Shown here: positions 46,099-57,394 of the stretch, in pieces
Layout: the number at the start of each line of letters is the position of its first letter
How positions within the stretch are numbered: position 1 is the first letter of the stretch
Source: Catonia carolina
Taxonomy: Eukaryota > Arthropoda > Insecta > Hemiptera > Achilidae
Direction: 5' to 3'
DNA length: 64,000 nt
NCBI GenBank assembly: GCA_035578175.1
Contig: JAQMRL010000003.1
Span: 80,053,969-80,117,968, forward strand
Notes under the pieces: model-generated
The model's input: only the letters and a program-made list of their open reading frames with translations
Database searches by the model: none
What the model was told of the DNA's origin: nothing
Program-made: the position numbers and the translations under genes

Positions 46099-46897
46099 CG
46101 TGTGTGTGTGTTTGTTTGTTTGTTTGTATATGTGTGAACAGAATATCTCAAGAACGGAACCTCGTACGAACTTGAAACTTAAGTTAAATACCACTAGAGA
46201 ACCCGACACGAATTTTTTCATTAAAATCGGTCAACCGGAAGTAGTAGTTTCTTCGTGTAATTTTTTACGTTTTTTTTTTTAAAAATCGCCGGGTTTACTA
46301 AAACTTTTTATGCTCTACAAGATAGGGTAGGCGTCATGTCTGCTGAAATTCTTGGTGAGGCTGTTTTTTCGTAAAAAAATTGTTTTTTTTTAAGATTACG
46401 ACTTTAATATGCATTTTAGCGCAAAAGTATTTCTAGTAAAAGTTGTGGAGAATTGAAAATTCTACATTTTTTATTTCAATTTTTTTTGTATAAAACTTAG
46501 TTTAGCGGTAATTAGCAATTTTCTGTTTTTTTCTCTCACGAAATCGTGTAAAAAATCGATTTTTTTTAAAGATTTCAGCCTTATTATGCATTTTACGACA
46601 AAAAAGTATAATCAGATTTATAGAAAATTAAAAGATCTACAACTTTTATTTATAGCATTTTTCTCTACAGTTACGCTAGTTTAGCGTAAAAGAGTGATTT
46701 TCCGTATTTTTAAGCTAAACTGAGGTTGATTTTCACTTTACGTCATTCACTCATGATTAAAATTAGATTATGTTTGTTGAGGTTAGTTTTTTGTTCATTT
46801 CTAATGTTTTATTAGAGTCTACTAATGTTAGGTTATATTATTAATTATTTGCATTGGCAAGAGACAGTTGGGTGAGTGTTTCACACCAGATTTTTTG
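45921..46897 (+). mobile_element. Family R repeat, copy R11
   Basis: Full length. The array at 46049-46132 is a compound (TC)n, (TG)n and (TTTG)n tract, unlike other copies. The 5' motif follows a T-run and the 3' end reads CAGATTTTTT. Confidence 0.9.
46049..46132. repeat. Compound (TC)n(TG)n(TTTG)n microsatellite
   Basis: Occupies the standard R microsatellite site in R11. About 30 bp of TC, then TG, then four TTTG-like units. Confidence 0.95.
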
Positions 46898-47437
46898 TTT
46901 AATTAAAGAAAAAAAAGTGTAAAATAAGAATTTATTACTCTTGGCCTATATAAAAATTTATAAATGTATGGTGTGCACTACTAGTGTATGTTTATAAAAC
47001 AAGAACTGTAACACTAACACAATTTATATGCAAGCAGACATTAAAACCATTATATTTTTCACTTTGTTAGTACACATCCGACTAGATAAAAAGGACAGGT
47101 CATATCTCATCCCGTCAAGAGCTGGGTTGAAAATTGTAGGGCAATGGTGACAAATTGACTTAATGTTTATCAGGTTAGGTTACCACCGTTTATTTTTAAT
47201 GCCAGTTAAAAATTTTTGTTCATTTTTATAGAGTATGTACACTAAAGTTTTTTTAACATCGTTATAAATATATTTTGCATAAACTAACGTCGTTTTTCTA
47301 CAATCTTGATCTAAAAAAATTTCCGTGTTACAAGTTTTAATGATTAATTAATTACTTTGTACTTAACAACTGATAATATAAACTATTTCGAATGAATATT
47401 TTTTTGCTTTATAAAAACTGAAGTAAATTCTTTTAAT
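46898..47437. other. Unassigned AT-rich DNA
   Basis: No gene or shared repeat recognised. Confidence 0.4.
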
Positions 47438-47447
47438 AAACAGTATT

Positions 47448-47842
47448 AATGCCCATAACAGACAGGTGGAGTGTCAAATTATTTAAACTCAATCTGTTCG
47501 TTGAAGGGCTAAAATAAATAGTTCTGTTTCTTATCACATGGTCAGTCAATTAAATGACTGAATCATTTAAGAACAGAAGAGGTAGAGGTGTAAAAGACAC
47601 TAATCAGAGTTGTCTCGTCTGAAAGTAATGAATTTCATTATACAGCCAGACCCTGTGGTGAATGAAGTGAAGGTGTCATTTACAGAGTGGAAAATATGTG
47701 CTTTTCAGAGGGCTCGGCATGCTGATAAGCGTACTTTTCCACTCAGTGAGGAAGGCAATGGTAAACCACTCACTCCTCGTTTTACTTAGTAAAACCTCTA
47801 GAGGTTCAAACCAGCCTTTCGGCTGTTGACCTAAACAACAAC
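47448..47842 (+). mobile_element. Family B retroposon, copy B7
   Basis: Sense orientation. AAACAGTATT flanks it at 47438-47447 and 47843-47852. It ends CTGTTGACCTAAACAACAAC. Confidence 0.92.
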
Positions 47843-47956
47843 AAACAGTATTGTCTGCGCGTGTATTTTCAACGTATATTTCGTTTAGCTAAACGTAAAA
47901 TTGTTTCACTAATTAAGAATAATGTAGACTATGAAGTATGGTAGATGAAAATTAGT

Positions 47957-48022
47957 GATGGAAAAGTGCCAGACCTGACCGCGAATCAAACCCGGGACTC
48001 CAGACGCAGAACCCAGTTGCGC
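47957..48022 (-). mobile_element. SINE-C fragment
   Basis: On the minus strand, GCGCAACTGGGTTCTGCGTC then GTCCCGGGTTTGATTCGCGG corresponds to the A-to-B-box part of the 30343 copy. It is cut off at the point where a MITE end begins. Confidence 0.65.
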
Positions 48023-48023
48023 T

Positions 48024-48064
48024 TTCTAAAAAATCGAAATTTTGAGTTAAAACCATCATGCAAT
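48024..48064 (+). mobile_element. Orphan right end of the TTAA MITE family
   Basis: AAATTTTGAGTTAAAACCAT then CATGCAATCTC repeats the last 40 bp of the element at 44935-45667 (AAATTTTCAGTTAAAACCAT). The left part is missing. Confidence 0.6.
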
Positions 48065-48261
48065 CTCGTGTTAGTAACCGGTTTATTCGTAGTTTTTTCC
48101 TTACTAAAAGTCTTTCTTTAGAGAATAAACAGGTAAATTGAAGCATTGGTATTTTTACTACTTGAACTTAAAATGGTGTGATGTATTGTTGGGTGTAGAT
48201 AATTGTTACGCGCACGGTACCGTACAAATGTTACGTTCCATATTTCATTGTAGTTAATAGT

Positions 48262-49185
48262 AAAAAATCTGGTGTGAAACACTCACACAACTTTCTTTTT
48301 CCAATGCAAATAATGACCAATATAACCTAACGTTAGTAAGAAAACATTAGAAATAAACAAAAAACTAACCTCAAAAAATATAACCTAATTTTAATCATGA
48401 GTGAAAGACGCAAAATGAAACTCAACCTCAGTTTGGCTTTAAAATACAGAAAATCACTCTTTCACGCTAAACTAGGCTTTGTAGAGAAAAATGTTGTAAA
48501 TAAAAGTTGCAGATCTTTTAATTTTCTATAAATTCGATTATTTACACTTTTATTATAAAATGCATACTAAGGCCGAAATCTTAAAAAAATCAATTTTTCT
48601 CACGTTTTCGTGAGAAAAAAACAGAAAATTGCTAATTACTGCTAAACTAAGCGTTATACAAAATAATGTTTGAAATAAAAGTTGTAGGTTTTTAAATTCT
48701 CTACAACTTTTATTATATAAATGTTTTCGCTAAATTGCATATTAAAGCCGTAATCTTAAAATAACTATGTTTTTACGTGAAAACAGCCTCATCCAGAATT
48801 TCAGCAAACATGACACCTACCCTATCTTGTAGAGAATAAAAAATTGAGTAAACCAGGCGATTTTTAAAAAAATCGTAGGACCAGTTTTTGAGAAAATCGC
48901 AAAAAAGTGAAAAATTATACGAATAAACTACTACTTCCGGTTGACCGAGTTTGATGGAAATGTTCGTGTCGGGTCCGGTAGTGGTATGTAACTTAAGTTT
49001 CAAGTTTCAAGTTCGTAGGATGTTCCGTTCTTGAGATATTTTGTATACACAGACCAATCGCTAAAAACATGTTTTTTGGGTTCAGGGGGTCTGAAAACGT
49101 ATAGATCCGGTGAAAACTCGATTTCTTAAAATCGACATGAAAACAATACTTTCCTTCCTATATATTCATATAGGCAAGAGAAAGT
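48262..49185 (-). mobile_element. Family R repeat, copy R12
   Basis: Full-length ends and both internal units, but the GT array is nearly absent (TATACACAGACC only). It is close to R2 in sequence, including AAAACAGCCTCA and the GAGTAAACCAGGCGATTTTT stretch, so R2 and R12 form a subgroup. Confidence 0.9.
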
Positions 49186-49620
49186 AAAAATAACTTCTGA
49201 ATAGCTGTCTCTACAAAAGAAAAATCCCAGAGAAATTGAACAACTTACCTGTATTAACATCGCCTGGAAACAATAGAAGCGACCAAAACAACCTGGGAAA
49301 TTATATGTCCATATCGTTTTGCCACAACCAACAGAAACGTTAACCAAAATAATCATGATTAATAAATTGGAGAATATATTAAAACAATTCCAGAACAGTG
49401 ATTGGGAAGGTTTCTGAAAAACTTTAGTTCATGTGACCCCATTCTAACACTGAGAACAGTAATAGAAAAAATAGCTACTGAGTACAACTTGCCACTGAAT
49501 CTAGCCTTTGTTGACTAGGAGAGGTCGTATGACAGTGTGGAGTGGTGGACCGTACAGAGAGCACTACGGAAGTGTGAAGTGGACTGTAGGTATCCTAAAC
49601 TACTGCAATCAATTATGTTG

Positions 49621-50561
49621 AAAATCTGGTGTGAAACACTCACATGACTTTGTCTTGCCAATGCAAATAATGCCCAATATAACCTAATATTAGTAATAAA
49701 ACATTAGAAATAAACAAAAAAACGAACTTCAAAAAACCTAACCTAATTTTAATCATGAGTGTTGACGCAAAATGAATACCAACCTTTATTTGGCTTAATA
49801 ATACGGAAAATCATTTTTTAACGCTAAAGTAGGCTCTTAAGAGAAAAATGCTCTAAATAAAAGTTGTAGATCTTTTAATTTCCTATAAATTTTATTAGGG
49901 CCTATATGCATTTTTGTAGTACTACGACCGAAATCTTGAAAAATCGATTTGTTTTACAGATTTTCTTGAAACAAAAACATAAAATCACAAATTACCGCTA
50001 AACTAAGCGTTACACAAAGAAATGGGGGAAATAAAAGTTAAATTGTCTACAACTTATATTATATAGACTACACTTTTGCGCTAAAATGCATATTAAGGCT
50101 GCAATCTTAAATAAAACACTTTTTTAGAGAGAACAGTCTCCCCAAGAATTTCAGCAAACATGGCGCCTACCCTATCTTGTAGAGCATAAAAAATGTAGTA
50201 AATGAGCAATTTAAAAAAAATCATTGGAGCAGTTGTTGAGAAAATCGCAAAAAGTTATAAATGACACGAATAAGCTACTACTTCCGGTTGACCGATTATG
50301 ATGAAAATGTTCGTGTCGGATCCTGTAGTGGTATCTAACTTAAGTTTCAATTTCGTGCGATGTTTTGTTTTTGAGATATTTTGTTTACACACACGCGCGC
50401 GTGCACAGAGAGAAAGAGTGATATAGAGAGGGGGAGAGAGTGACCAATCGCTAAAAACATGTTTTTTGGGTTCAGGGGGCCTGAAAACGTGTAGATATGT
50501 TGAAAAATCGACATGAAAACAATACTTTCCTTCCTATGCATTCATATAGGCAAGAGAAAGT
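49621..50561 (-). mobile_element. Family R repeat, copy R13, inside the RT pseudogene
   Basis: Full length. The microsatellite site holds CACACACGCGCGCG followed by a purine-rich GAGAGA tract (50396-50441). It is inserted in an A-run of the LINE coding strand (T-run on its own sense strand) with no evident target duplication. Confidence 0.9.
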
Positions 50562-50653
50562 AAGAAGCAACAATCATTCAATTAAATGAAAGATCACAAC
50601 CAATTCCAATTCATCGAGTTGTAAGACAGGGAGACTCTATGAGCCCTAAGCTA

Positions 50654-51607
50654 ACGGGTGATTCAAAAAGAGCGCCGGTTTTTAAACGGCTGGTAAATTT
50701 TTGTTTATCGGTTGGCAACATTGTTAGACCTCATTTCTATTTCGGAGAACATTCCGATTGACGACTCAGTTGTAGTTTCTCTTGTTCGTAGTGTAGTACT
50801 CTCGCAGTCTGTGTCTAACCATGGAGAAGTTTACTATTGCACAACGAGTGTTAATCGTCAAAACATTTTACCAGAGTGGAGAGAGTTATGCGGCTACTGT
50901 CAGGCGACTTCGCGGTACTCTAGGACGTAATGAAGCACCGAATGAATCAACAGTTCGCAGGCTCATGAAAAAGTTTTTTGAGACGGGTTCAACAGTCGAC
51001 CTTAAAAGTTCTTGACGTCGTCGTTCTGGCCGAACTGAGCAGAACGTTGCGTTGGTTCGTGACAGTGTGGCTGTTAGCCTAGCAAAATCAATACGTCGCC
51101 GTTCTCAACAATTGGGTTTACGATGTTCTTCTGTACGGAGAATTCTTCGGTACGATCTCCAATATCACCCGTATAAAATTCAGTTGCTGCACGAGAAACA
51201 ATGTTGTTGCTCCGTGAACGGTTCCAGGATCGCATCATTTCTCGTAATTCCGACCATCAATGGCCACCAAGGTCGTGTGACTTGACGCCTTGTGACTTTC
51301 ATCTTTGGGGTCATCTGAAGTCATTAGTGTATGCCAATAAACCCCGAAACATCAATGACTTGAAGGAGGAAATTCGACGGGTTATCGGGCAAATGGAAGT
51401 CGAAACTTGTCGTGCAGTAATATCCAATTTCATGGACAGAGTTGATGCGTGCCAGCGCAATAGAGGAGGACACATGCATGACATCATTTTTCATACATGA
51501 AATCGGAAGGTAAGATGAACTTGTTGATGTATTTATTTTCAGTTTTTCAATAAAATAAATCTCTTAATTTGATATATCAAAACCGGCGCTCTTTTTGAAT
51601 CACCCTA
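50654..51607 (+). mobile_element. Tc1/mariner-superfamily deletion derivative, copy 2
   Basis: A 954 bp element with ends GGGTGATTCAAAAAGAGCGC and the inverse, flanked by TA at 50652-50653 and 51608-51609. It belongs to the family of 3907-4660 but keeps the N-terminal DNA-binding region. The deleted part runs from the linker to just before the ARETMLLLRERF segment. Confidence 0.93.
50821..51500 (+). pseudogene. Transposase with internal deletion (IS630/Tc1/mariner type)
   Basis: The start MEKFTIAQRVLIVKTFYQSG opens a helix-turn-helix region (to about residue 64, TVRRLMKKFFETGSTVDL). A TGA at 51013 interrupts a basic linker. The frame then continues through SLAKSIRRRSQQLGL to YHPYKIQL. At about 51190 the sequence jumps to LLLRERFQDRIISRN and PRSCDLTPCDFHLWGHLKSL (third acidic motif) in another frame, ending GGHMHDIIFHT at 51500. 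The first and second catalytic Asp motifs are deleted. Confidence 0.9.
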
Positions 51608-52040
51608 TATTTATAACGGTACTGCAAGACTTATTTTCAAACTTGGGCTGGGGCGACAAGGGGATTTTAGGTAACAGGAAGAGGCGGCTGAACCATTTGA
51701 TATATGGTGACGATGTGTTCGTGATAGCAAACAGCTTTGAAGAATTGCAGTCAACTTTGATGCAATTAAAGAACAAATCTCAAAGGTTAGGATTGAAGCT
51801 AAATAGAGACAAAACAAAAATTATGACCAATCAAAATGAAACCTAAGATATTATAGTTAATGACTCTGTTATACAGCTATAGATAAAACATCTATCTTGG
51901 GCAAGTCATTAAATGTGGAAAAAACAAGCAAATCCGCTGAAATGGAGAGGTGCATAAGATCAGCGTGGTGTGCTTTCAGAAGATAAAGTAAAATTGTCAC
52001 ACCGTACCGTACTAGAGTTACGTTCCATTTTCCACTATAG

Positions 52041-52769
52041 TTCGTAATCAACAAGTATAATTGATGTGATTTATAAAAATAAAATCCGTAAATTTGTTGT
52101 AAATCTTTAAAATTTTAATGTATTTCGTTTACATATTATTATTATTTTAATTAAAACACAGGTAGTTTTTTTGTGCGGGTTAGGATGTAAATGTTTCTAA
52201 TCATAGAAACGGGTAATTTTCACAAAAAGTTTAAAGCAAATTGTTCGAATTCATTTGCACCATTCATGTTAATATGATTAAACAATAAATCCGTATTTCA
52301 GACAATCGTGTACAGATTGAAATACATCCCATCATCAGTTTAAATGGGCGGAAATACACAGTTTATTTCATCAATCTAAACGATAACAACGTTTCATTTC
52401 TATTGTTCAGCTTAATCCGTCTGTACACTTTAAAAGTTCATCGTTTTACATCATCAAGAACGTTTATTTTATTTATTTATTTACATAAAATACAAATTTC
52501 AAATAATATTCTAAAAGTTTTGTATATTAAGTATAAATTTTGAAATTGCGCAGTCAGCTCTGTAATACAAGTAGGTTCAATAAGGTTGAAATGTGAATTG
52601 TTAAATCAGAAGTTGGTTAGAGGAAATGAAGCAGGGCGTCTGATGAAAAGGGTGAATGTTACTGAATAGTATTTTTGGTTGTAAATGTGAAACAAGTCGG
52701 TAGATAACGAGGAAACATGACAGAAGTAATATTACTGAATTTTACTATTTTCAAGTGCGTTATTATGAG
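52041..52769. other. Unassigned AT-rich DNA
   Basis: Possibly the 3' UTR of the LINE at its left edge. No other feature recognised. Confidence 0.4.
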
Positions 52770-52954
52770 TAGGGGAAAGTGGGGTAAAACCGGGTCCCTA
52801 AGGTTTGAAGGCATCCAGAAACCACAGTTTTTAGAGCAAAGGAACAAAATTTTTAAAAGTAAGCACTACTTATCTGTTAATGCAACCACAGTCTCGAAAA
52901 CATGACTTTATTATTATTTGTAATTTTACGTCATTTTTTGTAAAAAAGTCATTT

Positions 52955-52992
52955 TGCCCGGTTTTGCCCCACTAGTGGGGTAAAACCGGGTA
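52955..52992. repeat. Internal palindrome of the pogo-like end motif
   Basis: CCCGGTTTTGCCCC, ACTAGT, then GGGGTAAAACCGGG: two facing copies of the terminal motif about 180 bp inside the left end. Confidence 0.9.
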
Positions 52993-53191
52993 GACATGTT
53001 ATTTATATGGGAAAATAAAAATTTCAAACCTTTTCCCAAAATTAATGTTTATTTTATTTACCCAAGTTAACTAATTATGTAAAACATAAAAATAAGTATA
53101 AAAAGACCTAACTTGATAAGTTTTTAATAAATTAACTCTCTTTGATTTAGTTTTTGGGTGTAATAATTATAAAATCTAATTGCCATTAACA

Positions 53192-53523
53192 TTATTGGCG
53201 AAAAACTATCTCGCATAAGTCACAAGGAAAATAGTTATCCTTTTCGGCCTCAGAGCTGCATTCATGGGCCCAATAACGATATTGGATGCACTGGATTCAT
53301 TCCTCACCACCCTTGGAGTCCAAGTAGGTTCATTGCAGTAAATACAGGCAGTATTTTCATCCTCTTCTTCACTGGAGTCATCCCGCATTTTCTCTTTCGG
53401 TTTCTCTTTTTTGAACGCCTTTTTGTAACCCATTCTACCAGACATTACTACAACAATTGCTTGCTCCATGGCTTCTTTACTTCATGACTGACGGTCCGTT
53501 TTTTGCTTGTAGGCTCTAGGCAT
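53192..53523 (-). pseudogene. pogo/Tigger-type transposase, catalytic domain deleted
   Basis: Starts MPRAYKQKTDRQS, then a TGA where the family has Trp, then SKEAMEQAIVVVMSGRMGYK: the N-terminal psq-type helix-turn-helix of pogo-like transposases. At about residue 40 it passes directly into a charged stretch (DDSSEEEDE) and the first half of a C-terminal zinc finger, CIYCNEP. After a frameshift near 53290 the finger continues as IQCIQYRYWAHECSS and FPCDLC, one expected Cys being Tyr. The whole DDE domain is gone. The finger is the PHD-like module found at the end of many insect pogo-type proteins. Confidence 0.85.
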
Positions 53524-53836
53524 CCTGAGTTCTAAAAAAAAGAAAATGACAGGCTATAGTGATTTAACATAAATAACTGGTAAATTAAATTAGTGGTGAA
53601 TTAAACCATAAAATAACCATTTAAAACATAAACAGTACTTTAATTGTAACTGTTAGTGCCCATATGGAATATTTAGTAGCAGCATGCATATTTGCTACTT
53701 AAAATAATTCTGCATTTACATAATAAATACTTTAATAAATCTAAAATATACCAAAATAGTGTTATAAATGTTTTAAATACGAAATTATGTTAATAAAATT
53801 AGGTAAAAGTACACTTTCTATGGTTTAAGAATCGAG

Positions 53837-53894
53837 GGGTAAAACCGGGTACTACCCGGTTTTGCCCCATAGCTAGTACCCGGTTTTACCCCGC
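53837..53894. repeat. Internal cluster of the pogo-like end motif
   Basis: Three copies of GGGGTAAAACCGGG-type sequence in alternating orientation within 58 bp, about 365-420 bp from the right end. They could be extra transposase binding sites or remnants of an inserted copy. Confidence 0.85.
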
Positions 53895-54261
53895 ACGTAC
53901 AGCTTTCATAAAACATGGCGTCATCTGACTGTACAAAACGCTAAAGACAATTATTTAGAATGAAAATGAAGGTAATTAAATGTTGTACAGAGAGAGCTAC
54001 ATACCTTTACTCTTGCAGAAACATGAATGCAGTATCGCCAAACTAGTTTTCTTCAAAAATCGTAAGCAAAAATCACTAAAACTTAATTTTTTTCCACAGT
54101 AACAAAACAAGCGCGTCTTTTGACTTTTAGTACTGGTCGATGCTCCTTCGTCAAAATGGAACGTAGTTCTTCCGTTATTCACGCGATCGCAGTGCATAAA
54201 GCGGCTTTGAGGGGGTACCCGGTTCGCACCCGACTTCCCGGTTTTACCCTACTCTCCCCTA

Positions 54262-54474
54262 GTAATAAAGTGTTTTCAGACGTTAAATATATATAAACAA
54301 ATGGTTCAACAAACCTATGAAAACATTCTCTTCAAGCTTAAAACAAATCTACATTTATTTATTATTTCTCCAACTTCTGAAAATTCCTTCTAAACGAAAT
54401 GTTTTGTAACAATTTAATTTAATCATAACAGAAAAGTTATTCTGAGGTAAAATCTTGGAAAACTTCCTTTTTTT
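54262..54474. other. Unassigned DNA
   Basis: Short AT-rich spacer between the pogo-like element and a SINE. Confidence 0.4.
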
Positions 54475-54883
54475 TGTTTACGTCCGACTCTTCTGCAATT
54501 ATTGGTAATGCAGACGGTGAAGGATGAAATGATTTTTTTTTGTAACGTATGAAAATACGCGTTGCCTGAATGGGATTCGAACCCAAGACCGCATGATGAG
54601 AGACGAGCACATTACCAACTATAGCCTGATTTTCGTAAGGAGAGCGCTAGGAAAACCGTGCGTCTGCATTAGTATAGTCTTGTATGTACAGCAATAGAGC
54701 AGCGTATGTAATCAACAATGGAACAGTATGCCTACAAAATACAATGGTTGTTGACAATTTTCAACAACACTCTGACTGTACATCTTACTGTTGGTCGGAG
54801 GGTATGCGGGGTCGAAGTCATGCGCATGCGTAGTCCAGCGCTCACAGCAATTGGATTGGCCTTTACGCCAATGCGGCCGGCAT
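54475..54883 (-). mobile_element. SINE-A copy split by a MITE
   Basis: Minus-sense SINE-A at 54475-54621 and 54866-54883. The B box region (GGATTCGAACCC in plus view) is intact. The A box is split by MITE T. Its middle matches the 5048 copy, the TGCAGACGGTGAAGGATG subfamily. The flanks GAAACTTTCC and GAAAACTTCC may be an eroded target duplication. Confidence 0.85.
54622..54863. mobile_element. MITE family T, short copy, in a SINE A box
   Basis: 242 bp with TA at 54620-54621 and 54864-54865. Removing it restores the SINE sequence ACCAAC-TA-CGCCAATGCGG (consensus has TG). It equals the long copy at 40978-41510 minus a central segment of about 290 bp, in inverted orientation. Confidence 0.9.
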
Positions 54884-56572
54884 AGAGAAACTTTCCTCTA
54901 AAATTAATTAAGTGATGTTCCTGTAGTTACTCATTTATTTAATGATATAAATCTCTAACAATGTATCGTAGAAACGTATCTAGGCCGACGTCAAATTTAT
55001 TCTATAAATTAACCGATCTAAAGACTGGAGATGAAAGCGGAACATTGTAGCCTAGAACGCAGCACAAAGCCATTTTGACTTTCATCAACTGTATCCCTGC
55101 GTTGCCACGTTGTGGCCCCGGTTTACCACAGTTCAAGTTACTAAAAGTTTCGGATTCAATCTTTTTGTACGGTCACACAAAGTATAAGATATTTGTTAAT
55201 CCAAGGGAATCCCAACTTATTTGCAAATTCAGTTTGCATTGTAACAGTTGTGAATTTCACTAATACAGTTCATAAAACGAAGTATTTTTAATTGTTGCAG
55301 ACAATTTATTATTTTTTGGAATATTTACTTCCGGTGACTTATTTAAGAATAATAAATAATGTATCCTAACAAAAATAAATTTTCATTCTCAGAATCGTTT
55401 CCTTGGTTTATTTGGTCCCTCTCATATTGCATTATTTTTTATTTTTTTAAATCGGTTTTTTTAATTGTCATGATATTAAGCCGAAACCTAGTTTTGAATC
55501 TCATTTATAGACTACAGTCTGCTTGATAAAAGACAAGAAAACCTATTCTAGGACATGACTTTTAGCTATAGTTGGATTGTTCAATTTCCTCCACTTTGTG
55601 CTTTGTGAATTGTAAATGCATTATAGCTTTAGGAAAAAATGTGTATGAGTTACTATTGTAAAAAATATATAAAAATTAGGTTTTATTTTTATTATTATTA
55701 TTATTATTATAAATCTGAATAAACAAGTTACGTGTAATTAAAATGTAGATATCAATTTTCTTTAGTTGCCTACTTGATTTGATTATAGTTCAGTTAGGAT
55801 ATTTTCTGTTAAACTTATTTCAGTGAAAAAAAACTGCCTGTAATTAAATTAAATGTAGTAATTCTGTTTCAGTTGGTTGAGATGTTTTGACAATATATAA
55901 AACATCAATGAAACTTTTGTCAGTTTCACATTGTGTAAGCGGGTACACAAACACACATACAAGTGTTGTCAACGTATGGCTAAATTGAATAACCTAAGAC
56001 CATAAATTCAATAACAAACATTTTGTCAAGTTGAGTAAATTGTGCTTTTCTAGACTGGTACATGCTTTAGGGAGACATAATGGCAACTCTAGTTATTTCA
56101 CACCAACCATTTCATTAAATTTATAAACTATTCCACTGTTATTACTGTAGTTGTAGTTACGCTATGATAGTAATACATAGTAACTTTGTCTCTTAACCTA
56201 CATTACAATTGCATCTTTATGACCAAGTTATTTCTGATTATAACTAGGAGTTATTAAGTTTGTTTTGTAGTAGTTCCAAATGGAATTTCTAGGGAAATTT
56301 AATTTAAGTCTAATCTGTTTTATGTATAGTCAGTTACTCGGTCGTTACCGTACGGTAGATCTATAATATCCATGATTTCCATATCGCAGTTGAGAATCAA
56401 ATCTGAAACCTTCGGCTAATCGGTCGAGTTTGCTAGCTACTATATATCATTAAGGCCATCGTTTAGTTTTACTACATCAGTAATATTACAATGCGATTTG
56501 CTCTTTTTTTCTTTTTTTGCAAATATTTACAGCCGCCTCGGCTATATTTTTACAGAACACCTTAATACTCGT
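54884..56572. other. Unassigned AT-rich DNA, about 1.7 kb
   Basis: An (ATT)n microsatellite lies at about 55687-55713. No gene or shared repeat recognised. Confidence 0.45.
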
Positions 56573-57343
56573 AAAAATCTGGTGTGAAACACTCACACAA
56601 CTTTCTCCTGCTAATGCAAATAATTAATAATAAACCTAACATTAGTAATAAAACATTAGAAATAAACAAAAAATATAACCTAATTTTAATCATGAGTGAA
56701 AGACGCAAAACGAAAATTAACCTCAATTTGGCTTAAAAATACGGAATATCACTCTTTCACGCTAAAGAAGACTCTGTAGAGAAAAATACTCTAAACAAAA
56801 GTTTTAGATCGTTTAATTTCCTATAAATTTGATAATATACACTTTTGTCGTAAAATGCATACTAAGGCCGAAATCATAAAAAAATCGATTTTTCACACGT
56901 TTTCGTGAGAAAAAACAGAAAATCGCTAATTACCTCTAAACTAAGCGTTATACAGAAAAATGTTTAAATAAAAGTTGTAGGATTTTTAATTCTCTGTTAT
57001 ATAAAATTTTGCGCTAAAATGCATATTAAAGCCGCAATCTTAAAAAAATATTTTATTTACGTGAAAACAGCCTCACCAAGAATTTCAGCAGACAAAGCGC
57101 CAACGCTATCTTGTAAAGCATAAAAAATTTAGTAACCGTGGCGATTTTTTAAAAAATCGTAGGACTGGTTTTTGAGAAAATCGCAAAAAAGTGAAAAATA
57201 ACACGAATAAATTACTACTTCCGGTTGACCGATTTTGATGAAAATGTACGTGTCGGGTCCGTTAGTGGTATGTAACTTCAAGTTTTAAGTTTCAAGTTCG
57301 TACGATGTTCCGTTCTTGAGATATTCTGTTCAACACACGCGCG

Positions 57344-57394
<51 letters not shown>

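Larger units (their letters stand above)
49191..52040 (+). pseudogene. RTE-like LINE reverse transcriptase, split by two insertions
   Basis: Three coding pieces. Piece 1 (about 49408-49620) has NFSSCDPILTLRTVIEKIAT and LAFVD(stop)ERSYDSVEWW, the motif A region with a TAG. Piece 2 (50562-50653) has ATIIQLNERSQPIPIHRVVR then QGDSMSPKL, motif B. Piece 3 (51608-51846) has FITVLQDLFSNLGW, LIYGDDVFVIA (YGDD box) and KLNRDKTKIM, and continues with stops to about 52040. Removing 50654-51609 joins AAG CTA to TTT ATA in frame, giving SPKLFITVLQD, the normal family spelling. The family R copy at 49621-50561 sits between pieces 1 and 2. In-frame stops show the RT was or became dead. Confidence 0.88.
52772..54259 (-). 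mobile_element. pogo-like transposon, internally deleted
   Basis: 1,488 bp. The ends GGGGAAAGTGGGGTAAAACC and (inverted) GGGGAGAGTAGGGTAAAACC are flanked by TA at 52770-52771 and 54260-54261. The core motif GGGTAAAACCGGG recurs at least four more times inside, in both orientations, as palindromes near 52955-52992 and 53837-53894. A minus-strand gene remnant at 53192-53523 fuses the two ends of a pogo/Tigger-type transposase. Confidence 0.9.
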
